This document shows, piece after piece, positions 22,832-31,237 of a stretch of DNA of 39,993 bases. Numbering within the stretch: the stretch's first letter is position 1; each line of letters opens with the position of its first letter. Location of the stretch: the NCBI GenBank assembly GCA_035296565.1, contig DATHAQ010000009.1, forward strand, positions 1-39,993, read 5' to 3'. The position numbers and the translations under genes were made by a program. Source of the stretch: JACCZR01 sp035296565. Its GTDB lineage: Bacteria; Actinomycetota; Thermoleophilia; Solirubrobacterales; Thermoleophilaceae. Under the pieces are notes generated by a model. The model made no database searches. It was not told the DNA's origin and saw only the letters and a list, made by a program, of their open reading frames with translations.

Positions 22832-23347
22832 ATGGGGGCGAGGACGGAGACCTTCGACCTCGGTCAGCTGAAGCTGTCCTCAGGAGAGGGCCGCCGCATC
22901 GAGCTCGACGTGCCGTTCGAGGGCTTCAGCTTCGGCGGCCAGCGCTACGAGCCGTCACGGCGCGACGTGCCGGCTCTGCTGGACGTGGCGCGCACGGTTC
23001 ACGGCTGGTCGCTGCGGCTGCGGGCCGACGTGGACCTCGACGGGCCCTGCATGCGGTGTCTGGAGCCCGCCGAGGAGAGCGTCTCGGTCGACGCCCGGGA
23101 GATCGACCAGCCTGGGGGCGGGGAGGACCTTCGCTCCCCCTACCTGACCGAGGACGACCTGGACCTTTCCGCTTGGCTGCGGGACGCCACCGCCCTGGCG
23201 CTGCCGGCCCAGATCGTCTGCGGCGAGGACTGCCTGGGCCTGTGCGCCGTCTGCGGGGAGAACCTAAACGAGGCCGGCCCCGAGCACGCCCACGAGCGCG
23301 AGCCCGACCCGCGCTGGGCGGCCCTGCGCGAGCTCAAGCTCGACTGA
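22832..23347 (+). CDS. DUF177 (YceD) family protein
   Basis: 171 residues from ATG 22832. The conserved C-terminal half has PCMRCLEP and, later, VCGEDCLGLCAVCGENLNE, the Cys-rich signature of the DUF177 family, probably a metal site. It ends in DPRWAALRELKLD, the family's usual C-terminus. The gene is almost always directly upstream of rpmF in bacteria, as here, and the family has been linked to 23S rRNA accumulation and ribosome assembly. Confidence 0.9.
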   Translation: MGARTETFDLGQLKLSSGEGRRIELDVPFEGFSFGGQRYEPSRRDVPALLDVARTVHGWSLRLRADVDLDGPCMRCLEPAEESVSVDAREIDQPGGGEDLRSPYLTEDDLDLSAWLRDATALALPAQIVCGEDCLGLCAVCGENLNEAGPEHAHEREPDPRWAALRELKLD

Positions 23348-23365
23348 TGCGGGGCACCGCTCTGC

Positions 23366-23405
23366 GAAACCGCTCAGCCGCCTGACGAAATTCCCCGAGA
23401 GGGAG
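23366..23405 (+). repeat. Intergenic repeat family 2, copy B
   Basis: Related to 4467-4504: a TCAG-CCGC-CTGA hairpin preceded by GAAACCG and followed by GAAATTCCCCG and GGGAG. Located between DUF177 and rpmF. Confidence 0.45.
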
Positions 23406-23451
23406 CCGGCGTCCACCCGCCTCGCGGGCCGGAAGGGCCCCGAGCCGTGAC

Positions 23452-23457
23452 TAGACT
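23452..23457 (+). promoter_or_regulatory. Start-proximal -10-like element TAGACT of rpmF
   Basis: TAGACT lies 9 nt before the ATG at 23467. Confidence 0.45.
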
Positions 23458-23466
23458 CGGCGAGCT

Positions 23467-23664
23467 ATGGCCGTCCCCAAGCAGCGACAGTCCCACTCGC
23501 GGACCAACAAGCGCCGCTCCCAGGACCGCGCCAAGGTGCCGGGCCTGCGCCACTGCCCGCGCTGCCACTCGCCGCGCCTCCCTCACCGCGTGTGCCCCCA
23601 GTGCGGCACCTACGCGGGCCGTGAGATCGTGGTGCAGGCGGCCGACACCGCCGACGAGGACTAG
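23467..23664 (+). CDS. rpmF: 50S ribosomal protein L32
   Basis: 65 residues. The N-terminus MAVPKQRQSHSRTNKRRSQ is diagnostic of L32, followed by CPRCHSPRLPHRVCPQCG, the zinc ribbon with two CxxC pairs, and YAGREIV. Followed 12 nt later by plsX, the usual yceD-rpmF-plsX order. Confidence 0.96.
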   Translation: MAVPKQRQSHSRTNKRRSQDRAKVPGLRHCPRCHSPRLPHRVCPQCGTYAGREIVVQAADTADED

Positions 23665-23676
23665 CACCGCGGCGCG

Positions 23677-24672
23677 GTGATCGCGCTCGACGCCAACGGA
23701 GCGGATGGCGGCCCGTCGATCGTGTCCGAGGGCGCCGCGCGCTCGGACGAAGAGGTCCTGCTCTTCGGTCCCGAGGAGGGCATGGGGGAGCCCGGTGCGC
23801 GAGTGCACATCGTCGATGCGCCGGAGCGCATCGCCGGCGGCGAGGAGCCGGTCAAGGCGGTCCGCTCGCGGCCCGACGCCTCCATCGTGCAGGCCGCCCG
23901 CGCGGTGGGCGAGGGGCGGGCGGAGGCGCTGGTCTCGGCCGGAACCACGGGGCCCACGCTGGCCGCGGCCACCCTCTCCATCAAGCGCATCAAGGGCGTG
24001 CACCGCCCTGCGCTCGCAGTGCTGCTGCCCATCCCCGGCGGGCAGGTGCTGCTGCTGGACTGCGGGGCCAACGTGGAGGTGCGCCCCGAGCACCTCGTGC
24101 AGTTCGCCTACATGGGGGCCGGCTTCATGGAGGCGGTGCTCGGGGTCGAGCGGCCCTCGGTGGGCCTGCTGTCGGTGGGCGAGGAGCAGGGCAAGGGCAC
24201 CCCGGACGTACTCGAGGCCGGGGAGCGCCTGAGCGGCGGCTCGCTGAACTACGTGGGCAACGTGGAGGGCTTTGACCTGACCGAGGCCACCGCCCAGGTG
24301 GTGGTGGCCGACGGCTTCACCGGCAACGTGGCGCTCAAGGTGCTCGAGGGCACGTCGAAGACCGTCCTGCGGGCCATACGCGATGCGGTGAGGGGCAGTC
24401 CGCTGGCCACCGCCGGTGGCCTGCTGATCCGCGGCCGGCTGGGCAAGCTGCGCGCCCAGATCGACCCGGAGGGGGTGGGCGGCGCGATCCTGCTCGGCTT
24501 GCGGCGCCCGGTGGTGGTGGCCCACGGCTCGTTCGGGCCGCACGGCGTCGCCAACGCCGTGCGCCTGGCCCAGCGAGCAAGCGACGAGAGGATGGTCGAG
24601 AGGACCGCCGAGTCGCTGGCCGCCGCCGGCGCTCTGCGGTCCGCACCCGCTGTTAGCGTCGCCAGGCCGTGA
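23677..24672 (+). CDS. plsX: Phosphate acyltransferase PlsX
   Basis: 331 residues from GTG 23677. PlsX converts acyl-ACP to acyl-phosphate for phosphatidic acid synthesis. It has SIVQAARAVGEGRAEALVSAGTTG, RPALAVLLP, LLDCGANVEVRPEHLVQFA, GLLSVGEEQGKG, NYVGNVEG, DGFTGNVALK, and a C-terminal GLRRPVVVAHGSFGPHGVANA. The N-terminal motif, usually IALDAMGGD, reads IALDANGADGG here, a mild deviation. It overlaps the acpP start by 4 nt (GTGA), so PlsX and its carrier are translationally coupled. Confidence 0.93.
   Translation: MIALDANGADGGPSIVSEGAARSDEEVLLFGPEEGMGEPGARVHIVDAPERIAGGEEPVKAVRSRPDASIVQAARAVGEGRAEALVSAGTTGPTLAAATLSIKRIKGVHRPALAVLLPIPGGQVLLLDCGANVEVRPEHLVQFAYMGAGFMEAVLGVERPSVGLLSVGEEQGKGTPDVLEAGERLSGGSLNYVGNVEGFDLTEATAQVVVADGFTGNVALKVLEGTSKTVLRAIRDAVRGSPLATAGGLLIRGRLGKLRAQIDPEGVGGAILLGLRRPVVVAHGSFGPHGVANAVRLAQRASDERMVERTAESLAAAGALRSAPAVSVARP
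24654..24659 (+). promoter_or_regulatory. -10-like element TAGCGT upstream of acpP
   Basis: TAGCGT lies inside the end of plsX, 9 nt before the acpP GTG at 24669. It may give acpP extra expression independent of plsX. Confidence 0.4.
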
Positions 24673-24923
24673 ACCGCGAGGAGGTACTCGAGCGCATTCG
24701 CGCCCACCTGGCCGAGGAGCTCGAGGTCGATCCCACCGCGATCGCGGAGGGCACCCGCTTCAAGGAGGACCTCGAGGCCGACTCCCTTGACCTGGTGGAG
24801 CTGGTCGTCGAGCTGGAGGACAACTACGGCATCCGCATCCCCGACGAGGAGGCGGCGCGGATCCTGACCGTGGGCCAGGCGGCGGACTTCGTGTCGGCCC
24901 ATGCCGGAGCGGTCGAGTCCTGA
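24669..24923 (+). CDS. acpP: Acyl carrier protein
   Basis: 84 residues from GTG 24669. It carries the phosphopantetheine attachment motif DSLDLVELVVELED with Ser39, an acidic composition and helix II/III pattern typical of type II ACP (FKEDLEADSL, then IPDEEAARILTVGQAADFV). It carries growing acyl chains in fatty-acid synthesis and hands them to PlsX, encoded just upstream. Confidence 0.95.
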   Translation: MNREEVLERIRAHLAEELEVDPTAIAEGTRFKEDLEADSLDLVELVVELEDNYGIRIPDEEAARILTVGQAADFVSAHAGAVES

Positions 24924-24930
24924 AGACGAA

Positions 24931-24974
24931 GAGCGTGCGGTGCCCGGCCGGCCGACGCCCGGCTTGCGCTCCTC
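24931..24974 (-). repeat. Dispersed palindromic element, copy 4 (inverted; start region of rnc)
   Basis: The reverse complement aligns with copies 1 and 2 (GAGGAGCGCA, GCCGGGCG, TCGGCC, GGCACCGCA) with a short gap in the centre. It contains the GTG at 24940, so it appears to supply the rnc start codon and first residues. Confidence 0.65.
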
Positions 24975-25641
24975 CGCAGGGGAGTCCTTGGAGGATCTCC
25001 TCGAGGCGCTGCCCGAGGACCTGTACGCCCAAGCCTTCACCCACGCCTCGTGGGCCGGCCACCCGGCCGAGTCCTACGAGCGCCTGGCCTTCCTGGGGGA
25101 CGTGGTGCTGAGCCTGGCCGTGTCGACCGACCTGCTACCGCGCTTCGAGCGCTACGGCGCGGGCCGGCTGACCAAGGTACGCGCCCAGGCGGTCAGCGGG
25201 CCGGCCTGCGCCCAGGTGGCCGAGCAGCTCGACGTGCCGCGCCGGCTGAAGGCCGCCGCGCCGGGGGGACTGGGCCGTGGGGCGGACGTGCTGGTCCAGT
25301 CCGAGCGCGTGCTCGCCTCGATCTGCGAGGCGATCATCGGCGCCGCCTACATGGCCTTCGGCATCGAGCGCACGGCGCCGGCGGTGGTCGACGCCTTCAG
25401 GCCCGCCACGCAGGAGGCGCTCGACCATCCCGAGGACTACAAGTCCCAGCTGCAGGAGCGCCTTGCCCAGCGGTCGGAGCACGTGGCCTACCAGACGGTC
25501 GAGGAGACCGGCCCGGCGCACGACAGGCTGTTCGCCGTGGTCGCCGAGGTGGACGGCCGCGAGGTCGGCCGGGGCCTGGGCAAGACCAAGAAGGCCGCCG
25601 AGCAGGAGGCCGCGGCGGCCGCTCTCGAGGAGCTCGACTAG
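24940..25641 (+). CDS. rnc: Ribonuclease III, with altered catalytic residues
   Basis: 233 residues from GTG 24940, preceded by a purine-rich GAAGACGAAGAG; an ATG at 24901 would add 13 residues but overlap acpP by 23 nt. The N-terminal endonuclease domain shows AFTHASWAG and YERLAFLGDVVL. The near-invariant Glu of the ERLEFLGD signature is Ala50; the following Asp (D54) is kept. In the second metal motif (usually LADxxEALIGA) the sequence is LASICEAIIGA, so the Asp is Ser127 while E130 is kept. The C-terminal dsRNA-binding domain (about 163-232) looks normal: DYKSQLQERLAQR and GKTKKAAEQEAAAAAL. It would process rRNA and double-stranded RNA, but activity may be reduced. Sits between acpP and smc. 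Confidence 0.88.
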   Translation: MPGRPTPGLRSSAGESLEDLLEALPEDLYAQAFTHASWAGHPAESYERLAFLGDVVLSLAVSTDLLPRFERYGAGRLTKVRAQAVSGPACAQVAEQLDVPRRLKAAAPGGLGRGADVLVQSERVLASICEAIIGAAYMAFGIERTAPAVVDAFRPATQEALDHPEDYKSQLQERLAQRSEHVAYQTVEETGPAHDRLFAVVAEVDGREVGRGLGKTKKAAEQEAAAAALEELD

Positions 25642-25643
25642 CC

Positions 25644-28600
25644 GTGCACCTGCGCTCTATCACGCTGAAGGGCTTCAAGTCCTTCCCGCACCGCACGCGC
25701 CTCGAGTTCGCCCCGGGGGTATCGGTGGTCGTCGGCCCCAACGGCTCGGGCAAGTCCAACGTCACCGAGGCCGTTCTGTGGGCCCTGGGCGAGCAGAGCC
25801 CGCTCGCCGTGCGCGGGCAGACGATGAAGGACGTCATCTTTGCCGGCGGCCACGGCCTCGCGTCGTCCTCGAGCGCCGAGGTCGAGGTGGTCATCGACAA
25901 CTCCGAGGGCTCGCTGCCCGCCGACTTCTCCGAGATCTCGATCGTCCGCCGTCTGGACCGCGACGGGGAGGGCGAGTACCGGCTCAACGGCGCCCGCTGC
26001 CGGCTGGTCGACGTCATCGAGTTGCTCTCCGATTCAGGCCTGGGCAAGGAGATGCATTCGGTCGTCTCTCAGGGCAAGGTCGAGACGATCGTCCACTCGC
26101 GGCCGCGCGACCGACGGCTGATGATCGAGGAGGCCGCGGGCCTGGGCAAGCACCGCAAGCGCCGCCGCCGCGCCCAGCTCAAGCTCGAGCGCACCGAGGA
26201 GAACCTGGCCCGCGCCCTGGACGTCGAGCGCGAGGCGCGCTCGCGACTGCGTCCGCTCAAGCGCCAGGCCGAGGCCGCGGAGCTGCACCAGCGCCTGGAG
26301 CGCCAGTCGCTCGAGGCCCGGCTGGAGCTGGCCCGCGAGCGCTCGCGAGAGGTGCGCCTGCAGCTCGGCGAGGCCGAGTCGCGCGCCGGCGCCGCGCAGG
26401 AGGAGCGCTCGGCGGCCGAGCGACTGCTGGCCGGGGTCGCCTCGGCGCGCGAGGAGGCCGAGGAGGCCTTCGCCGCCCACAGCCGCACGCGTGAGGAACT
26501 CCAGTCCCGCCTCTACGCCGCCCGCTCGGCGGCCGACCGCATCGGCCTGCGCCTGGAGCGCGCCGGCGACCAGGCGCGCGCCGCCGCCGAGGGCGGCGAG
26601 CGCCGCCGCCGGGCCCTGGCCGCGGCCGAGGAGGCGCTGGCCGACGACGACGGCGCCGGCGGGGTCGCCGAGCGGATCGCCGCTCTGGAGCAGGAGCTGG
26701 CGGGCCTGGAGGAGGGCCGCGCCGAGCGCCTGCGGGACGCCCTCGCCGGGCTCGAGCAGGGCCTAGGGGGCGAGCGGGCCGAGCGCGAGCGGCTGAGCGC
26801 GCTCGCCGCCGAGCGACGCCTGGCGCTGGAGCGGGCCGAGGCGAGCGCGGAGGCCGCGCGCGGAGCCCGCCGGGAGGCCGAGGCCGCCGTGGAGTCCGCC
26901 CGCGCCGCCGCCGCCCGGGTGGGCAGTGACCTGGCGGCGGTCAACCAGTTCCTGCGCGCGGCCGGCCCCCGCTCCGAAGGGCCCACGCTCGCCGACGGCC
27001 TGCGCGTGCGCCCCGGCCTCGAGGCGGCCCTGGCCGCCGCGCTGGGGCCGCGGTTGTCGGCCGCTGTGGTGGACGACGTGCCGGCCGGTCAGGCGCTGCT
27101 CGACCGGGCGGGCGACCGCGGAGGCCTGGCGCTGCTCGCCGGCGGCGGCCCCGAGGCGCCGCACGCCGGCACGCCGCCCGTCGCCGGGGCCACCCCATTG
27201 CTGACCTGCGTCGATCCCACGCCTGAGCTGTCGGCGCTGGCGCAGCGGCTGCTCGACGGCGTCTGGCTGGTCGACTCGCTCGACGACCTGCCGCGTGCCT
27301 TCCCGGGTCTAGCGGTCACCGCGTCCGGGCGGTCGCTGGACGGGCGCAGCGGCGAGTTGGCCCAGGCACCCGCGGGCGGGGCGGAGCGCGTGCTCGAGGA
27401 GCGCAACCGCCGCGACGAGCTGGTGGCCGGCTCCGAGCGCGCCGCGGCCGTCGAGGCCGAGGCGCGGAGAGCCGCCGCCGAGGCCACCGACGCCGTCAGG
27501 GCCGCCGACGCCGCGCGCGAGGAGGCCGATGTCGCCCTGCGCCGCGCCCTGCGCGACGAGCAGGGGGCCGCCGAGGCCGCCGAGCGCACGGAGTGGCTCA
27601 TCGCCCGCCGTCGCCAGGCGCCCGAGGAGGGCCCCGAGGCCGTCCGCGCCGCCGAGCTGACCGCTGAGGTGCGCGCCGAGCGCCGCCTGGCCGAGGAGGC
27701 CTACCGCCGTCGGCGCAGGCTGGCCTCAGACGCCGAGCGCCTGCGCGCCGGGGTCGAGCGCCACGAGACGCTGGCCCGTGATGCCGCGCGCGCCGCGCGC
27801 TCGCTCGCGGTGGCCCGGGAGGCGGTCGCCGAGCGCCGCGACTCCGTCGAGGCCGAGCTGCGCGCCGGCGCCGCCGCGGGAGAGGAGACCGCCGCCGCCC
27901 TACGGGCCCTGGCCCACGAGGAGGCCGATCTCCAGGCCCGGCTGAAGCGCGCGAGCGAGGCGCTGGTGGCCGCCGAAGTGGCCGCCCAGCAGGTACGCGA
28001 CGCCGCGGCCGACGCCGAGGACGAGCTGAACGAGCTAGCCGGCCGACTCGGCCTCGAGCCCGCGCCGACCGAGGAACCGCTGAGCGAGGACCGCACCGAA
28101 GAGCTGCGCGTGCGCGTCGAGCGCCTGGCTCATCGACGCGAGCAGCTGGGCCCGGTCAATCCGCTGGCCGCGCAGGAGTACGAGGAGGCCGTTGCACACG
28201 TGGAGGAGCTCGAGGGCCAGCGCTCGGACCTCGAGAACGCGCTGGCCGAGCTGCAGAGCCTCATCAAGGAGACCGACCGCCGCATCCGAGTCAGCTTCGA
28301 GGAGACCTTCGAGGCGACCGCGCGCAACTTCGAGGAGGTGGTCCAGCACCTGTTCCCCGGCGGCCGCGGGCGCTTGAGGCTGGTGCACCCCGAGGGTCCT
28401 CGCCCGGTGCTCGGCGGCGAGGAGGCGCGCGAGCCCGCGGAGGCCTCCGCCGATCGGGCCGAGCCCTCCGACGGCGAGCCCGCGGCGGCCGAGCCGGGCG
28501 TCGAGGTCGAGGTCACACCCGCCGGCAAGGCCATGAAGCGCCTGTCGCTGCTCTCGGGCGGCGAGAAGTCGCTCGTCGCGCTCGCCTTCATGTTCGCCGT

Positions 28601-28877
28601 CTTCCTGGCCAGGCCGTGCCCCTTCTACATCCTCGACGAGGTCGAGGCGGCGCTCGACGACCTGAACATCGACCGCTTCCTCGAACTGATCCGCCGCTAC
28701 AGCGATCGCGCGCAGTTCATCGTCGTGACCCACCAGAAGCGCACCATGGACGCCGCCGACTGCCTCTACGGCGTCAGCATGGGGGGCGACGGCGTTTCCA
28801 GGGTGGTGTCGCGCAGGCTCGGACAGGACGAGCCCGCCGAGGCGGTCGCGGACGAGGGCCAGACCGCGGCTGCGTAG
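25644..28877 (+). CDS. smc: Chromosome segregation protein SMC
   Basis: 1077 residues from GTG 25644, 2 nt after rnc. It starts with MHLRSITLKGFKSFPHRT, then Walker A GPNGSGKSN (31-39) and VSQGKVETIVHSRPRDRRLMIEEAAGL. Long Arg/Glu/Ala coiled coils flank a hinge around residues 440-560. The C-terminal head has LSLLSGGEKSLVALAF (signature motif), FYILDEVEAALDDLN (Walker B) and FIVVTHQKRTM (switch His). It is shorter than most bacterial SMCs (~1150-1200), mainly in the coils, and has an acidic linker of about 35 residues before the signature motif. It loops and compacts DNA with ScpA/ScpB, whose genes are not in this window. Confidence 0.94.
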   Translation: MHLRSITLKGFKSFPHRTRLEFAPGVSVVVGPNGSGKSNVTEAVLWALGEQSPLAVRGQTMKDVIFAGGHGLASSSSAEVEVVIDNSEGSLPADFSEISIVRRLDRDGEGEYRLNGARCRLVDVIELLSDSGLGKEMHSVVSQGKVETIVHSRPRDRRLMIEEAAGLGKHRKRRRRAQLKLERTEENLARALDVEREARSRLRPLKRQAEAAELHQRLERQSLEARLELARERSREVRLQLGEAESRAGAAQEERSAAERLLAGVASAREEAEEAFAAHSRTREELQSRLYAARSAADRIGLRLERAGDQARAAAEGGERRRRALAAAEEALADDDGAGGVAERIAALEQELAGLEEGRAERLRDALAGLEQGLGGERAERERLSALAAERRLALERAEASAEAARGARREAEAAVESARAAAARVGSDLAAVNQFLRAAGPRSEGPTLADGLRVRPGLEAALAAALGPRLSAAVVDDVPAGQALLDRAGDRGGLALLAGGGPEAPHAGTPPVAGATPLLTCVDPTPELSALAQRLLDGVWLVDSLDDLPRAFPGLAVTASGRSLDGRSGELAQAPAGGAERVLEERNRRDELVAGSERAAAVEAEARRAAAEATDAVRAADAAREEADVALRRALRDEQGAAEAAERTEWLIARRRQAPEEGPEAVRAAELTAEVRAERRLAEEAYRRRRRLASDAERLRAGVERHETLARDAARAARSLAVAREAVAERRDSVEAELRAGAAAGEETAAALRALAHEEADLQARLKRASEALVAAEVAAQQVRDAAADAEDELNELAGRLGLEPAPTEEPLSEDRTEELRVRVERLAHRREQLGPVNPLAAQEYEEAVAHVEELEGQRSDLENALAELQSLIKETDRRIRVSFEETFEATARNFEEVVQHLFPGGRGRLRLVHPEGPRPVLGGEEAREPAEASADRAEPSDGEPAAAEPGVEVEVTPAGKAMKRLSLLSGGEKSLVALAFMFAVFLARPCPFYILDEVEAALDDLNIDRFLELIRRYSDRAQFIVVTHQKRTMDAADCLYGVSMGGDGVSRVVSRRLGQDEPAEAVADEGQTAAA

Positions 28878-28880
28878 ATT
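28875..28880 (+). promoter_or_regulatory. Start-proximal -10-like element TAGATT of ftsY
   Basis: TAGATT lies 9 nt before the GTG at 28890. Its TAG is the smc stop codon. Confidence 0.45.
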
Positions 28881-28889
28881 CAGCGCCTA

Positions 28890-29885
28890 GTGGCGCGCAG
28901 CTGGAACGAGCTCTTCGTCACCGGCGAGGCAGCGCCGGAGACAGCGGACGCCGCGGCGGGGGAGGAGCCCGAGCGCCGAGGCGGCTTCTTCCGCCGACTG
29001 CGCGAGAACATGAGCAAGACCCGCCAGGCGCTGGGGGCCGAGCTGCAGGCGACGATGTTCGAGTCCCTGGACGACGAGGCTTTCGAGCACCTCGAGGAGA
29101 CGCTGATCTACGCCGACGTGGGCGCGCCCACCACCGCCGCGATCGTCGAGCGCCTGGAGGGCGAGGCCGGCTCGGGTGAGCTCCAGAGCGGCGAGGACCT
29201 GACCCGGCGCCTCCGGGAGCTGCTGGCGGACACGGCGCGCTTCGACGAGGACACGGTCGACCTCACACCGGCGCCCACGGTGATCCTCATGGTGGGAGTC
29301 AACGGCAGCGGCAAGACCACCACGATCGGCAAGATCGCCTGGCATCTGCGCCACGAGCTGGGCAAGACGGTGATGCTGGCCGCCGGCGACACCTTCCGCG
29401 CAGCAGCCACGGAGCAGCTGGCCGAGTGGGCCCGGCGCTCGGAGGGCGACCTGGTGCGCGGGGAGCCGGGCTCGGACCCCGGGGCGGTGGCTTTCGACGC
29501 CATCGAGGCGGCCAAGGCCCGCGGCGCCGACGTGGTGATCGTCGATACCGCCGGGCGCCTGCACACCCAGCAGCACCTGATGGAGGAGCTGCGAAAGGTG
29601 CGCAAGGTGATCGAGAGCCGCCTGCCCGGCGCGCCGCACGAGACCCTGCTCACCATCGACGCCACCACCGGGCAGAACGGCCTGCGCCAGGCGATGCTGT
29701 TCCGCGATGCCGTGCTGGTCGACGGCATCGTCCTGACCAAGCTCGACGGCACCGCCAAGGGCGGAATCGCCCTGGCCATCGCCCAGGAGCTGGGTGTGCC
29801 GGTCAAGCTGATCGGCACCGGCGAGGCGCTGGAGGACCTGCGCCCCTTCGACCCCGACGATTTCGCCCGCGCGATCCTGGACTGA
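28890..29885 (+). CDS. ftsY: Signal recognition particle receptor FtsY
   Basis: 331 residues from GTG 28890. A short acidic A-region (to about 30) precedes RRGGFFRRLRENMSKTRQAL, the amphipathic membrane-binding helix, and the N domain. The SRP-GTPase G domain has VGVNGSGKTTTIGKIA (G1, 135-150), GDTFRAAATEQL, DTAGRLHTQQHLMEEL (G3) and TKLDGTAKGG (G4), ending FDPDDFARAILD. It docks ribosome-SRP complexes at the membrane; its partner Ffh is encoded 2.3 kb downstream. Confidence 0.95.
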   Translation: MARSWNELFVTGEAAPETADAAAGEEPERRGGFFRRLRENMSKTRQALGAELQATMFESLDDEAFEHLEETLIYADVGAPTTAAIVERLEGEAGSGELQSGEDLTRRLRELLADTARFDEDTVDLTPAPTVILMVGVNGSGKTTTIGKIAWHLRHELGKTVMLAAGDTFRAAATEQLAEWARRSEGDLVRGEPGSDPGAVAFDAIEAAKARGADVVIVDTAGRLHTQQHLMEELRKVRKVIESRLPGAPHETLLTIDATTGQNGLRQAMLFRDAVLVDGIVLTKLDGTAKGGIALAIAQELGVPVKLIGTGEALEDLRPFDPDDFARAILD

Positions 29886-29898
29886 TAGCCCAGCCCCG

Positions 29899-29904
29899 TA
29901 GAAT
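29899..29904 (+). promoter_or_regulatory. Start-proximal -10-like element TAGAAT
   Basis: TAGAAT lies 6 nt before the GTG at 29911. It is flanked by CCCC and GGGG, which could pair around it. Confidence 0.5.
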
Positions 29905-29910
29905 TGGGGC

Positions 29911-30336
29911 GTGGAAGAGTGGGTCGTGTGGATGGCCGCGGCGGGCGTGCTCGCCGTCGGCGAGATCCTCACCACGGGCTTCTTCCTGGCTCCGGTCGCC
30001 ATCGCCGCGGTGATGGCCGCGGCCGCCGCGCTGCTCGGCGCCGGGGTCGCGCTCCAGATGGTGGTGTTCATCGTGGCCACAACGGCGTCGATCGGGTTCC
30101 TGCGGCCCGTGGCGCGCGGCCACATGCACACCCCGGCACGTCTGCGGACGGGAACCGCGGCGCTTGTCGGCCAGCCCGCGACGGTGCTCGAGCGGGTCGA
30201 CGGGCAGGGGGGCTCGGTGAAGCTGGCCGGCGAGGTGTGGACCGCCCGGGCTTTCGACGAGGACCAGGTCTTCGAGCCCGGCCAGCGCGTCGACGTGCTG
30301 AAGATCGATGGGGCTACCGCCCTGGTGCACGAATGA
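29911..30336 (+). CDS. NfeD-like membrane protein
   Basis: 141 residues from GTG 29911. Two to three membrane helices fill residues ~5-68 (VWMAAAGVLAVGEILTTGFFLAPVAIAAVMAAAAALLG and QMVVFIVATTASIGFLRPV). A C-terminal OB-fold domain follows: TGTAALVGQPATVLERVDGQGGSVKLAGEVWTARA...GQRVDVLKIDGATALV. This is the short NfeD form without a protease domain. It is paired with the SPFH gene 10 nt downstream, the standard nfeD-stomatin pair of membrane microdomain organisation. Confidence 0.88.
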   Translation: MEEWVVWMAAAGVLAVGEILTTGFFLAPVAIAAVMAAAAALLGAGVALQMVVFIVATTASIGFLRPVARGHMHTPARLRTGTAALVGQPATVLERVDGQGGSVKLAGEVWTARAFDEDQVFEPGQRVDVLKIDGATALVHE

Positions 30337-30346
30337 GAGGAGTCTT

Positions 30347-31237
30347 ATGGCCGCCTTGATCGTCCTTGGCGTGGTGGCGGTGGTGCTGCTAATCACCATC
30401 GCGCGCAGCGTCCGCATCGTGCCGCAGGCCCGGGCCGGGATCGTGGAGCGCCTGGGGCGCTACCAGCGCACGCTGGACGCCGGCCTAGCGCTCGTCATCC
30501 CCTACGTGGACCGGGTGCGCCCGCTGATCGACCTGCGCGAGCAGGTGGTCTCCTTCCCGCCCCAGCCGGTGATCACCGAGGACAACCTGGTCATCCACAT
30601 CGACACGGTGATCTACTTCCAGGTGACCGATCCAAAGGCCGCCTCCTACGAGATCGCCGACTACCTGGCAGCCATCGAGCAGCTGGTGGTCACCACGCTG
30701 CGGAACGTGATCGGGGGCATGCATCTCGAAGAGACGCTCACCTCCCGCGACCGGGTCTCAGGCTCATTGCGCATAGTGCTCGACGAGGCCACCGGCCGCT
30801 GGGGCATCCGGGTCAACCGCGTCGAGCTGAAGGCGGTCGACCCGCCGGTTTCGATCCAGGAGGCGATGGAGAAGCAGATGCGGGCCGAGCGCGACCGCCG
30901 CGCGGCGATCCTCACCGCCGAGGGCGTCAAGCAGTCCCAGATCCTGACCGCCGAGGGCGAGAAGCAGTCGGCGATCCTGCGCGCCGAAGGTGAGCGCGAG
31001 GCCGCGATCCTGGAGGCCGAGGGCGAGTCCAAGGCGATCGAGACGGTCTTCGACGCCATCCACCGCGGCGACGCCGACCCCAAGCTGCTCGCCTACCAGT
31101 ACCTACGGACCCTTCCGCAGATCGCCGACGGCGAGGCCAGCAAGGTCTGGATCGTACCCAGCGAGATCACCCAGGCGCTGGGCAACCTCGGCGCGATCAT
31201 CCCGAAGCCAGACGACGAGTCCCCACCGCGTGGCTGA
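30347..31237 (+). CDS. SPFH/Band 7 (stomatin/QmcA-like) membrane protein
   Basis: 296 residues from ATG 30347, with a strong Shine-Dalgarno (GAGAGGAG at 30335-30342, 4 nt before the ATG), unlike most genes here. An N-terminal membrane helix (ALIVLGVVAVVLLITIA) is followed by the SPFH domain (VPQARAGIVERLGRYQRTLDAG, PLIDLREQVVSFPPQPVITEDNL, GIRVNRVELKAVDPP) and a coiled coil with the repeating ILTAEGVKQSQILTAEGEKQ pattern typical of stomatins. It probably forms oligomeric membrane scaffolds with the NfeD-like partner. The end overlaps the next start by 8 nt. Confidence 0.92.
   Translation: MAALIVLGVVAVVLLITIARSVRIVPQARAGIVERLGRYQRTLDAGLALVIPYVDRVRPLIDLREQVVSFPPQPVITEDNLVIHIDTVIYFQVTDPKAASYEIADYLAAIEQLVVTTLRNVIGGMHLEETLTSRDRVSGSLRIVLDEATGRWGIRVNRVELKAVDPPVSIQEAMEKQMRAERDRRAAILTAEGVKQSQILTAEGEKQSAILRAEGEREAAILEAEGESKAIETVFDAIHRGDADPKLLAYQYLRTLPQIADGEASKVWIVPSEITQALGNLGAIIPKPDDESPPRG

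Noticed and set aside
23677..23710. PlsX N-terminal motif change (IALDANGADGG instead of IALDAMGGD)
   Set aside because: The rest of PlsX is fully conserved and the gene keeps its operon partners; this looks like ordinary lineage divergence.
29895..29909. CCCC/GGGG hairpin around the nfeD -10-like element
   Set aside because: Four G-C pairs around the promoter box could be chance; the transcript would start after it, so it would not be an RNA structure of the nfeD mRNA.
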